Of a stretch of 33,108 bases of DNA, positions 7,507-15,446 are shown in pieces (the first letter of the stretch is position 1; each line of letters starts with the position of its first letter). This DNA comes from Sulfurovaceae bacterium (lineage in GTDB: Bacteria; Campylobacterota; Campylobacteria; Campylobacterales; Sulfurovaceae). The position numbers and the translations under genes were made by a program. Where the stretch lies: NCBI GenBank assembly GCA_016744805.1, contig JADGDQ010000025.1, positions 1 to 33,108 of the forward strand, written 5' to 3'. The notes under the pieces are model-generated. The model saw only the letters and a list, made by a program, of their open reading frames with translations. It did no database searches and had not been told where the DNA came from.

Positions 7507-8775
7507 ATGAAGCATACTATAGCAGTTGTAGGGTTAGGATATGTAGGACTCCCATTAGCTCATGCCTTTTCAAGCCAGTATAAAGTTGTTGGGTTTGATA
7601 TAGCACAGTGGAGAATTGATGAGTTAACAAGTGGTTATGACCGTACTTTAGAGCTTGATAAAGAGCAGATGCAAGAGGCTCTCACTAATGGCATGGAGTT
7701 TACTACACAGTTAGAAGATATAGCCAAGTGTACTACCTATATAGTCACAGTACCAACGCCTATTGATAGCTCTAATAAGCCTGACTTAACACCACTTATC
7801 AAATCTTCTCAGAGTGTAGGAAAAGTACTCAAAAAGGGAGATATAGTAATCTATGAATCTACTGTCTACCCTGGAGTAACTGAAGAGGTATGTGTACCAG
7901 AATTAGAGAAAATATCTGGTCTTACATTTAATGAAGATTTCTATTGTGGATACTCTCCTGAGAGAATTAACCCAGGAGATAAAGAGCATACAGTTACCAA
8001 GATACTCAAAGTAACAGCAGGTTCTACACCCAAAATTGCTACTATTGTAGATGACCTCTATGCAAGTATTATCAAAGCAGGAACTTTTAAAGCCTCCTCT
8101 ATCAAAGTAGCTGAAGCCTCTAAGGTGATAGAGAATACCCAAAGAGATGTTAATATTGCTCTTATTAATGAACTCGCACTTATCTTTGATACTATGAATA
8201 TTGATACCAATGAGGTAATAAATGCGGCAGCTACAAAATGGAACTTTATCAAACTTACCCCTGGATTGGTTGGTGGTCACTGTATTGGTGTAGACCCCTA
8301 CTATCTCACTCATAAAGCTCAAGAGCTAGGGTATACACCAAACTTAATTTTGGGTGCAAGACAGATAAATAATGGTATGAGTAAGTATATAGCCGAAAAG
8401 TGCATCAAGCAGATGATTGTTAATGATAAAAAAATCAAAGATGCCAAGATACTCATCCTAGGTCTTACCTTTAAAGAGGATTGCCCCGATACTCGCAACT
8501 CAAAGGTTTTTGATATTATTGATGAGTTGGTAGATTATGGCTGTAGCGTGGATAGCTATGACCCTTGGATAACAGATGCAGATATTACACAAAATAATTT
8601 TAACCTTATCAGTAATCCATTTGAAAATAGTAAAAAGTATGATGCAGTAATCATAGCAGTAGGACATAGAGAGTTCAAACTTTTAGCTCGAAGCGATTAT
8701 GAAAATATTAGCACTAAAGAGCCTGTCTTGATAGATATAAAAGGCATAGTAGAAAACCCAAGCTGGAGATTATAA
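7507..8775 (+). CDS. UDP-N-acetylhexosamine 6-dehydrogenase (TviB/WbpA type)
   Basis: A 422-residue nucleotide-sugar dehydrogenase starting with the NAD motif GLGYVGLPLA. The catalytic motif GGHCIGVDPYYL (C259) is the form seen in TviB, WbpA and WbpO, which oxidise UDP-GlcNAc or UDP-GalNAc to the uronic acids, rather than the GGSCFPKD form of its upstream neighbour. FKEDCPDTRNSKV marks the C-terminal UDP-binding domain. It abuts ugd with no gap, so the cell probably makes two uronic-acid donors for a surface glycan. No glycosyltransferase lies nearby. Substrate (GlcNAc or GalNAc) cannot be decided from sequence alone. It ends convergently, overlapping the hydrolase gene by 6 bp. Confidence 0.88.
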   Translation: MKHTIAVVGLGYVGLPLAHAFSSQYKVVGFDIAQWRIDELTSGYDRTLELDKEQMQEALTNGMEFTTQLEDIAKCTTYIVTVPTPIDSSNKPDLTPLIKSSQSVGKVLKKGDIVIYESTVYPGVTEEVCVPELEKISGLTFNEDFYCGYSPERINPGDKEHTVTKILKVTAGSTPKIATIVDDLYASIIKAGTFKASSIKVAEASKVIENTQRDVNIALINELALIFDTMNIDTNEVINAAATKWNFIKLTPGLVGGHCIGVDPYYLTHKAQELGYTPNLILGARQINNGMSKYIAEKCIKQMIVNDKKIKDAKILILGLTFKEDCPDTRNSKVFDIIDELVDYGCSVDSYDPWITDADITQNNFNLISNPFENSKKYDAVIIAVGHREFKLLARSDYENISTKEPVLIDIKGIVENPSWRL

Positions 8776-9552
8776 CTCTCTAGCCTCTAGAAAGCTCTGT
8801 AGGATTTGTTGATACTCTGTTGTGTCACTAATACTATTATGTGTTGTATTAGGTATGATAACTACTTTGGGGTTTTTAGATGCTTCTACTAATGCTTGAC
8901 TTCGTGCATAACTAATCATCGTATCATTTTGAGCAATAAGTATTAATGTAGCTGTGTTGATACTTTTGATAGAGCTTATAGAGTCATATTTATCTTTGAT
9001 AATCAAAAAGACAGGATACAAAGAAAACCTCTCTTGAGCTACATTGGTAATACTGTCATAAGGCGTGACCAATACGAGCTTTTCTACCTCTCTTTGTGAT
9101 GTAAGCCAAGTGGCTACTCCAGAGCCTAAACTACGCCCTATAATTGAAATACTCTTATATTCTGATTGAATCTCGTCATAAATAGCCAAAGCATCTGCAT
9201 ACAATCCCTCCTCTGTTGGCTCTCCTGAACTCCCACTATAACCTCTATATTTAACAAGATAACTTGTATGCTCTTTGAGTTTAGAAAACTGTTCTACATT
9301 ATAATCTACAGTCCCAGCATTTCCTCCAAAATAGATAATAGCATGTTGCTTTTTGGGATTAATAATAGTGCTATGTATCTTCTCTCCATTGATAGAAAAT
9401 ATTTTTTGAAGATAATCCGTTTTGATAACTTCTGTGGGGAAATAGAGAAAATCTCTTTGCTTTATATACAGCAAAATTCCTATCAGAACATAGGCAATAA
9501 AAAGCATTGTAAAAACAGAAATTAAAAATGATTGAATACTTTGATATGTCAT
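8770..9552 (-). CDS. Membrane-anchored alpha/beta hydrolase
   Basis: A 260-residue protein with one N-terminal membrane segment (about 8-30) and an alpha/beta-hydrolase domain. The pattern FGGNAG (75-80) looks like the oxyanion region, GRSLGSG carries the nucleophile S141, and later QNDTMI and NTTHNSIS supply the likely acid (Asp) and His. It resembles the BEM46/ABHD13-like group of serine hydrolases, whose substrates are largely unknown. It sits downstream of the pentaheme cytochrome gene and overlaps it in an ATGA, so the two are translationally coupled. That association is unexplained. Confidence 0.8.
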   Translation of the reverse strand: MTYQSIQSFLISVFTMLFIAYVLIGILLYIKQRDFLYFPTEVIKTDYLQKIFSINGEKIHSTIINPKKQHAIIYFGGNAGTVDYNVEQFSKLKEHTSYLVKYRGYSGSSGEPTEEGLYADALAIYDEIQSEYKSISIIGRSLGSGVATWLTSQREVEKLVLVTPYDSITNVAQERFSLYPVFLIIKDKYDSISSIKSINTATLILIAQNDTMISYARSQALVEASKNPKVVIIPNTTHNSISDTTEYQQILQSFLEAREL

Positions 9553-10667
9553 AACTCAATAAACTTTACTATTTTTTTGATTAACAATGGCTCAAAAACA
9601 CTCTTATCATCCAACTCAATTACACTCAAACACTCTTTTCGTGCTAATTGCACAAACAAAGTAGCGGTTATCTTATCTCCATTAGCTAGCGTAGGGATAG
9701 GGTAAGTAAGAATTTTTACCTCTCTAGCCAAAAGATTATTGATTTTACTTTCTGTAGCAGTTGCTGGAATAATTATTTTTTGACCATCTTTAGTAAAACT
9801 ACTTGTAAAATACCCTTGAGTATCTTCTTTAGGACTTTTTTGATAATTTTTCCATATAATATTCCCTTGTGACTCTATCTCTATTTTAAGATACTTTACT
9901 CTAGCTGCTTGTATAATCAGTGGATGATCCATTTTGTTAGTCAAAATAATCTTTAGTTGTTTTATTTGAGTACTAATATTTATATCCACTCCTGTAGCTC
10001 TAAATTTGGCATCTCTAATACCCAAAAATTTATGGCTAGCATGGTGTGAACGAGTCTTTTTATTCATCTTTTCTATACCACCAGCAATTTCAGGTAAATG
10101 ACAAGTAATACAGCTTTGACTCTCTTGATTCGTTTGCATAGCTCTGAAGATAGTTACATTATTATCATTTAATTTATGTGAGTGACAGCCTGCACATACC
10201 TTTTTGGCATAAACTGGATTTTTAACAGAGGAGTGTTTATCGCTATCTTCAGCATCATCTAAAAGTCCATAGAGTGTGGGTTTAAAATTTTTGGCTTGCC
10301 GTGCTTTTATATTTACATTAAATTTATGTGATTGTTTAACATAGGCAATAGTATGACAAAAGTAACATGAAACACCATCAGTATGTGTCTTGTTATTTTT
10401 ATCTGGTCTTGCGTTACCATTTAATAAGTCAGAAATATTATCAGCCATTGGCATATGACAAGTAGCACACTTATACTCTTTGTCACTTACCTTATCGGCT
10501 ATCTTACGATGAAGTTCATTGCTAAAATAACTCCGTGAATGGCTAGAAGATTGATACTCTTTATATATCTTTTCATGACACTCCTGACAGGAGTAATTAT
10601 CTAAATATTTTCTCTCTGTAGAGAATAAAGTACTACAAACCAATACAAGTAAAATTAAACGATACAT
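9549..10667 (-). CDS. Periplasmic pentaheme c-type cytochrome
   Basis: A 372-residue protein with a signal peptide (about 1-16) and five CxxCH heme sites: CQECH 27-31, CATCH 67-71, CYFCH 101-105, CAGCH 158-162 and CITCH 186-190. Extra histidines between them (for example SSHSRS, KTHTDG, QSHKF, KHSS) could be distal ligands. The spacing suggests the cytochrome c554/multiheme family, which moves electrons in the periplasm. The last ~170 residues have no heme site and look like a beta-rich domain. No nitrate, hydroxylamine or sulfur-oxidising partner gene is adjacent, so the redox partner is unknown. AAAAGG lies 8 bases before the ATG, and the gene overlaps the hydrolase gene behind it. Confidence 0.85.
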   Translation of the reverse strand: MYRLILLVLVCSTLFSTERKYLDNYSCQECHEKIYKEYQSSSHSRSYFSNELHRKIADKVSDKEYKCATCHMPMADNISDLLNGNARPDKNNKTHTDGVSCYFCHTIAYVKQSHKFNVNIKARQAKNFKPTLYGLLDDAEDSDKHSSVKNPVYAKKVCAGCHSHKLNDNNVTIFRAMQTNQESQSCITCHLPEIAGGIEKMNKKTRSHHASHKFLGIRDAKFRATGVDINISTQIKQLKIILTNKMDHPLIIQAARVKYLKIEIESQGNIIWKNYQKSPKEDTQGYFTSSFTKDGQKIIIPATATESKINNLLAREVKILTYPIPTLANGDKITATLFVQLARKECLSVIELDDKSVFEPLLIKKIVKFIEL

Positions 10668-10807
10668 ACAAAATCCTTTTCATACTGTATCTTTATTTAC
10701 TATAAAAACTATTGATACAAGTTAAATTATACTCTTCCTTCTAAAAATAACTAGAATAAAACTCTTTTAATCTCTTTTTACCTGTATTATCTATTAACTA
10801 GATATAT

Positions 10808-11986
10808 TTAATCTACAATATGTCCTACAAATTTTGACATATTATCCAAAATTAATCCACCTTTTCTAAAGCCTAAACTGCATGATTCATATACATAAAA
10901 TAGCCCTGCTTGATACGAAGCTCCTCTACTATCTGTTGAAAATGCTGTGTAGGCTTGATAAATCATTTTATGATTATCATAATCACCCTCTTCACTTGCA
11001 ACAGTAGAACCATCACTATCTAAAATACAAACACTTCCTCCCTCTCGTCCAAAAATAGGTTTTTGTACCTGTTTTTTACCTACCAAAGGCTCATACGAAG
11101 TCTCTAGTAGTAGAGGGTGATGTGGATATAAATCCCATAATACTTTGAGTATAGCTTTACTTTGGAACATAAGTGTATAGGCTGGATTAAAGAGTATAGC
11201 TTTTTGATTTTGTACTATATTTCTTAAAATCATCGCTAGGTCAGACTCTTCTAAGGCTATATCTTCCCAAGGAATAAGCTTAAACCAAAGCTCATAGATT
11301 TCATCTTCATAGATAATACCCTCATCATCACTAAACTCTATATCGTCGATATAAGCAAACTCTGTCTCATATCCTGCTTCATCTGCAATATGTTGTAATA
11401 ACCGTACGGTTTGTTCTTCTTCAGCATTATCTCTAATAGATGTAAATAAAAATTTCCATCCATCATATTTTTCTTCAAACTCTTCTACACTTTCATCCAA
11501 AGTAATAAGCCGTTGAAAGTTTTCTACAAGAGACTCATACAAAGAGTTAAATTGATGACTCTCTTCTAAGTCATTTTGTTTGAGCATAGCCCATTGTACT
11601 ATTGCTGTCTCAAAAAGTGCGGTAGGTGTATCTGCATTAAACTCAATAAGTTTAATAGGATGACCATCTATTCCACCTGCTAAGTCAAATCTACTATAAA
11701 GATGCCAATGGACATCACTCTCCCATGACTCTTTAATAAGATCTACAAGATTAAAAGGAATACCTATCTCATGAAAAAGATTATTCTCTACTATATGATC
11801 TCCTGCAGCTACAAACATCTCATAAAGTTCATTCCCTGCTTCATAATAAGCTTCTGCTTCTGCTTCGCTTATCACAACTAACTCATCAGAGATATAAGGT
11901 GTTTCATCAGTATCTGTATGCCATACAAATCCTAACTCTTCTAAGTAATCTAAATCTAAGGGTTGGGTTTGCTGTAATTGTATCAT
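10808..11986 (-). CDS. Glutathionylspermidine synthase-like ATP-grasp protein
   Basis: A 392-residue protein of the GSP_synth family (the C-terminal amidase-free synthetase domain, like E. coli YgiC/YjfC). Visible features are HWHLYSRFDLA, LIEFNADTPTALFE (nucleotide/metal region), KPIFGREGGSV (ATP-grasp lysine and glycine loop) and the closing G-rich strand. Full glutathionylspermidine synthases also carry an amidase domain, which is absent here, so the peptide or polyamine substrate is unknown. It starts 3 bp after the UPF0323 lipoprotein gene in one operon. YgiC-type genes in enterobacteria are likewise paired with a small lipoprotein gene (YgiB), so the pairing seems meaningful. Confidence 0.85.
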   Translation of the reverse strand: MIQLQQTQPLDLDYLEELGFVWHTDTDETPYISDELVVISEAEAEAYYEAGNELYEMFVAAGDHIVENNLFHEIGIPFNLVDLIKESWESDVHWHLYSRFDLAGGIDGHPIKLIEFNADTPTALFETAIVQWAMLKQNDLEESHQFNSLYESLVENFQRLITLDESVEEFEEKYDGWKFLFTSIRDNAEEEQTVRLLQHIADEAGYETEFAYIDDIEFSDDEGIIYEDEIYELWFKLIPWEDIALEESDLAMILRNIVQNQKAILFNPAYTLMFQSKAILKVLWDLYPHHPLLLETSYEPLVGKKQVQKPIFGREGGSVCILDSDGSTVASEEGDYDNHKMIYQAYTAFSTDSRGASYQAGLFYVYESCSLGFRKGGLILDNMSKFVGHIVD

Positions 11987-11989
11987 CTC

Positions 11990-12628
11990 TTATCCACCAT
12001 TTCTTGTGCTACTACTACTACTACTAGATGAAGAGCTTGACTGAGTATTTGATTTAGAGCCAAAAAATCCACTTTTAGCCTTAGAACCACTACTAGAAGT
12101 ACCTGATTTACTACCAAAGCTTTTGTTACTTTTGGAGTAAGTAGATGGAGATTTATAACCTGCTTTTCTATTATTTTGATAGTTTTGATTACCAAAAAGT
12201 TTATTTCCTATCCATGCACCAAGCATAGCACCTGCAGCACTTGCCAAAATAGTCTCACCTAGACCCATTCCTTGATTTGCCACTTCTGCATTTTCTGAGT
12301 TATCTTTGGTAAGATTAGAAGTTCCGTCATCAATTTTGGCTGCCTCTTCCTTAACAAGAGCGTCCATCTCTTCTTGCGTTAAAACTTTTTCTGTTCCGTC
12401 TAGTTTTTTGAGTATAATACGAGTCTCTTCAGCTGGAAACTCATCTTTAATTTTATATTTTCCTACTGCTGTCTCTTCAATAATAACAAATGCTGCCTCT
12501 TTAGCTTTCTCTTGTGCTTTTGGTTCTTCTTTGGGTGCACTATCCTGACATCCTGCTAATCCTGTAACAAGTAATGCACCTAAGCCACCTACAGTAGCAT
12601 AGTCAGAGAGTTTTTTGAGATATTTCAT
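11990..12628 (-). CDS. UPF0323 family lipoprotein
   Basis: A 212-residue lipoprotein: a hydrophobic N-terminal stretch with lipobox LAGC and acylated C27. The middle (about 44-130) is a small charged domain followed by a glycine-rich hydrophobic segment (ILASAAGAMLGAWIGNKLFG) that could insert in a membrane. The tail (about 150-212) is low-complexity Ser/Gly/Lys with a run of serines. UPF0323 is characteristic of Helicobacter, Campylobacter and relatives, which supports the taxonomic call. Function is not established. It is the first gene of the operon with the GSP-synthase-like protein, and GAAGGAAA lies 6 bases before the ATG. Confidence 0.85.
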   Translation of the reverse strand: MKYLKKLSDYATVGGLGALLVTGLAGCQDSAPKEEPKAQEKAKEAAFVIIEETAVGKYKIKDEFPAEETRIILKKLDGTEKVLTQEEMDALVKEEAAKIDDGTSNLTKDNSENAEVANQGMGLGETILASAAGAMLGAWIGNKLFGNQNYQNNRKAGYKSPSTYSKSNKSFGSKSGTSSSGSKAKSGFFGSKSNTQSSSSSSSSSSSTRNGG

Positions 12629-12747
12629 GGGGTATTTCCTTCTTAAAATTATATGTATAATAATAGCAGAAAAAAATATAAATTTATAATAGTAAAAATA
12701 AAATTGTGGAGAATTATTGGGGGAAGAACAGAGGGAGAGAAAACTCT

Positions 12748-13923
12748 CTAATCCATCTGTCTTCTAAGGAAGGTTGGAACATCTAACATATCTTCATGGC
12801 TATCAAAATCACTACCAACTATCTTTCTTGTCATAGGTGATTTCTTTGGCATACTAGGTGATGCTTGTCTACCTGAATTCATAGTAGATGCACTAGCAGT
12901 TTGAGCTGAAGCTGCCGCAGCAGCAGCTGCTACAGCTTCCATTTTTTCAAACCCTGTTGCAATAATAGTAATTTTAACTTCATCAATATTCATATCAAAG
13001 TTTGTTGTTGTACCAAAAATTACATTTGCATCTTCATCAGCATTCTCTTCTACTATATCCATAGCTGCAGAGATTTCCAAAATAGGATAATCAGGGTGAA
13101 TATCAAAATGAACTAATACACCCATAGCTCCATCAATAGAAACATTATCAAGAAGTGGTGATTCAATAGCTGCTTTAGCTGCATCATACGCTGCATTTGT
13201 ACCTTGGCTATAACCTACACCCATCAGTGCTAAACCTCTATGATTCATAATAGTTTTTACATCTGCAAAGTCAAGGTTAATATCATTTTCTCCATGAGAT
13301 AAAATCACATTAGAGATACCACTTACTGCCTGAGAAAGAATATCATCAACAAGTTTGAAGCTCTCTTTGATACCAAGGTTTTTCTCTACGATAGCCAAAA
13401 GCTTTTCGTTTGGAACAACAATAATACAATCACTCTCTCTTTTGAGTTCCTCAAGACCTGCTTTTGCTAACTTAGCTCTTTTGCGTCCTTCAAATTTAAA
13501 AGGGCTTGTAACAATAGAGACAGTTAATGCACCTACTTCTTTGGCTGCTTGGGCTATAATTGGGGCTGCACCTGTACCAGTACCTCCACCAAGTCCAGCA
13601 GAGATAAATACTATATCAGACCCATCAAGCATAGCTTTAATCTCATCAAAACTCTCTAATGCAGCTTCTCGACCCTTTTCAGGTATCATACCAGCACCAA
13701 GTCCACGAGTGGCATTGATTCCTAGTTGCATCTTAAATGGAGCTAATGAAGTTTGCAGTGCCTGTGCATCTGTATTACTTACAATAAGGTCAATATTTTG
13801 AATACCACCATTAATCATATGATTAATCATGTTACCACCACCGCCACCAACACCTATAGCCTTGATCTTAGCACCTGTTACGCTAGATCTTGTTTCTATC
13901 ACTTCTATCTCAAAATCTTCCAT
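12748..13923 (-). CDS. ftsZ: Cell division protein FtsZ
   Basis: A 391-residue tubulin-like GTPase that polymerises into the division ring. The GTP-binding tubulin signature GGGTGTG is at 112-118, GVGGGGGN at 25-31 and the T7-loop-type synergy residues NLDFAD are present. A short variable linker rich in Ala/Ser leads to the conserved C-terminal peptide DVPTFLRRQMD, which binds FtsA and other tethers. It follows ftsA by 70 bp and is probably co-transcribed with it. Confidence 0.97.
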   Translation of the reverse strand: MEDFEIEVIETRSSVTGAKIKAIGVGGGGGNMINHMINGGIQNIDLIVSNTDAQALQTSLAPFKMQLGINATRGLGAGMIPEKGREAALESFDEIKAMLDGSDIVFISAGLGGGTGTGAAPIIAQAAKEVGALTVSIVTSPFKFEGRKRAKLAKAGLEELKRESDCIIVVPNEKLLAIVEKNLGIKESFKLVDDILSQAVSGISNVILSHGENDINLDFADVKTIMNHRGLALMGVGYSQGTNAAYDAAKAAIESPLLDNVSIDGAMGVLVHFDIHPDYPILEISAAMDIVEENADEDANVIFGTTTNFDMNIDEVKITIIATGFEKMEAVAAAAAAASAQTASASTMNSGRQASPSMPKKSPMTRKIVGSDFDSHEDMLDVPTFLRRQMD

Positions 13924-13993
13924 CTTCTCTCCCCCCTTATATAAGGTTTATTATACTCTACTAATGTCATCTAATTATCAATTATTCTATTTT

Positions 13994-15445
13994 TTAGAAT
14001 AGTTGTCTTGCCCAATTTGCTAATTTATTAAATGGATTTCCATTTCCTGTTGGTATTTCTGGTAAATCTTCAATTGAAAAATCTGTTCTTCTTCTCTCTC
14101 TCTCTTCTTTTTTTCTCTCCATTGTATAGTCAACTTGTCTTTGTTGTAACTCCTTGACTGTACCTCCTAGTTCAATATCACCTAAATCAATTCTATCATT
14201 TTCTCTTATATCATCCTCTTTTGGAGGAGCTACAGGAATAGAAGATGCATCTTCACTTGGTGGTGAATATTGTGTATACAAAAGATCATTATTATTATTA
14301 ATTTCATACTCTGTATGTTTACCTGCACTATGAAATACTAAACCAATGGCCGTAGAATAGATTGGGTCTTTTAGCTCATCAAATAGACCACCAATGTCAT
14401 TTGGCTGTGCTATTCTTACAGGCATATCTTCAAATATCTCTTGTGCTAATTCACGAATACCTTTAAGCTTGGTCATTCCACCTGTAAGAATAATACCTGC
14501 ACCTACTTGATCTAAAAGTGAACTTTTCTGAAGGGATCTTGCAAGAAGCATAAGAGTCTCTTCTACACGAGACATTATTACTGAATGAACAATCTCTAAA
14601 GAGACTTCATTTCTATTATCTTCATCACCTATAATTGGTAGTTCTATAAGATCATTAGAAGGTTCTGCTAAGTTTCCATGACGAATTTTAACATTCTCTG
14701 CAATTTTTAGGGGAGTATGCAGTGCCATAGAGAGATCATTTGTAATATGATTTGAACCTACACCTAAAAAGTCATTATATCTAACAGAGTTTCCTGCATG
14801 GACAATAATATTACTTGTCTGCCCACCCATATCAATAACTGCTACACCTAACTCTTTTTCATCTTCTGCCATAGTAGCTATTGCCGAAGCGTAACCATTG
14901 AGTACAATACCACTAATCTCTATACCTGCTGAACGAACTGCTTTTTTAAGATTATTAAGACTAGACTTTTGTGTAATAATAATATTAACATCTGCTTCCA
15001 TACGGCTAGCATTCATATTTAATGGATTTTCAATAAAATCCTGATCATCAACTTTGAAGTTATATGGGAGTACATGGACTACTTCATACTCATTAGGAAC
15101 ATTTGCATTATATAAAGCTGCTTGGATAACACGATTAATCTCTTTGAGAGAAATATCTTTGTGTAGAATATTAACTATCCCTACAGAGTTAAGACTTCGT
15201 GCATACGCATTTGAAATAGATATTGTGGCAGAAGAGATAGGGCTACCTGCAATTCTTTTTGCATCAGAGACAGCTTTTTTGATTGCTTTTGAAGCTAATT
15301 CTATATTGGTAATAACACCCTTTTTTACCCCTTGGGATGAGGCAATACCATGTCCTGTAATACTAACTTTATCATATTTTATCTCGGCAATAATGGCACA
15401 AATTTTTGTGGATCCAATATCAATAGCTAAAATTGTTTTGCTCAA
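13994..15445 (-). CDS. ftsA: Cell division protein FtsA
   Basis: An actin-like ATPase that tethers FtsZ to the membrane. The phosphate-1 loop AIDIGSTKI is at the N-terminus, AVIDMGGQTSN forms phosphate 2, ILTGGMTKL the adenosine site, and the C-terminal helix (NPFNKLANWARQLF) is the amphipathic membrane anchor. I chose the TTG at 15445 (483 residues, beginning (M)SKTILAIDIGST): GGAAGGA lies 8 bases before it and it starts one base after the upstream stop. The upstream ATG at 15487 would add 14 residues (SDIKLKSLWKDSKL) and overlap the PpiD-like gene by 41 bp. An Asp/Glu/Pro-rich linker of about 90 residues precedes the anchor. Confidence 0.95.
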   Translation of the reverse strand: MSKTILAIDIGSTKICAIIAEIKYDKVSITGHGIASSQGVKKGVITNIELASKAIKKAVSDAKRIAGSPISSATISISNAYARSLNSVGIVNILHKDISLKEINRVIQAALYNANVPNEYEVVHVLPYNFKVDDQDFIENPLNMNASRMEADVNIIITQKSSLNNLKKAVRSAGIEISGIVLNGYASAIATMAEDEKELGVAVIDMGGQTSNIIVHAGNSVRYNDFLGVGSNHITNDLSMALHTPLKIAENVKIRHGNLAEPSNDLIELPIIGDEDNRNEVSLEIVHSVIMSRVEETLMLLARSLQKSSLLDQVGAGIILTGGMTKLKGIRELAQEIFEDMPVRIAQPNDIGGLFDELKDPIYSTAIGLVFHSAGKHTEYEINNNNDLLYTQYSPPSEDASSIPVAPPKEDDIRENDRIDLGDIELGGTVKELQQRQVDYTMERKKEERERRRTDFSIEDLPEIPTGNGNPFNKLANWARQLF

Positions 15446-15446
15446 C

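Noticed and set aside
12001-12060. Short tandem repeat of serine codons (CTACTACTACTA on the plus strand)
   Set aside because: A coding low-complexity tail of the lipoprotein, not a separate repeat; slippage is possible but nothing shows a frame switch.
11983-12195. Minus-strand 70-codon frame overlapping the UPF0323 tail
   Set aside because: It is a shifted reading of the repetitive serine/glycine codons, with an artificial Val/Leu-rich composition.
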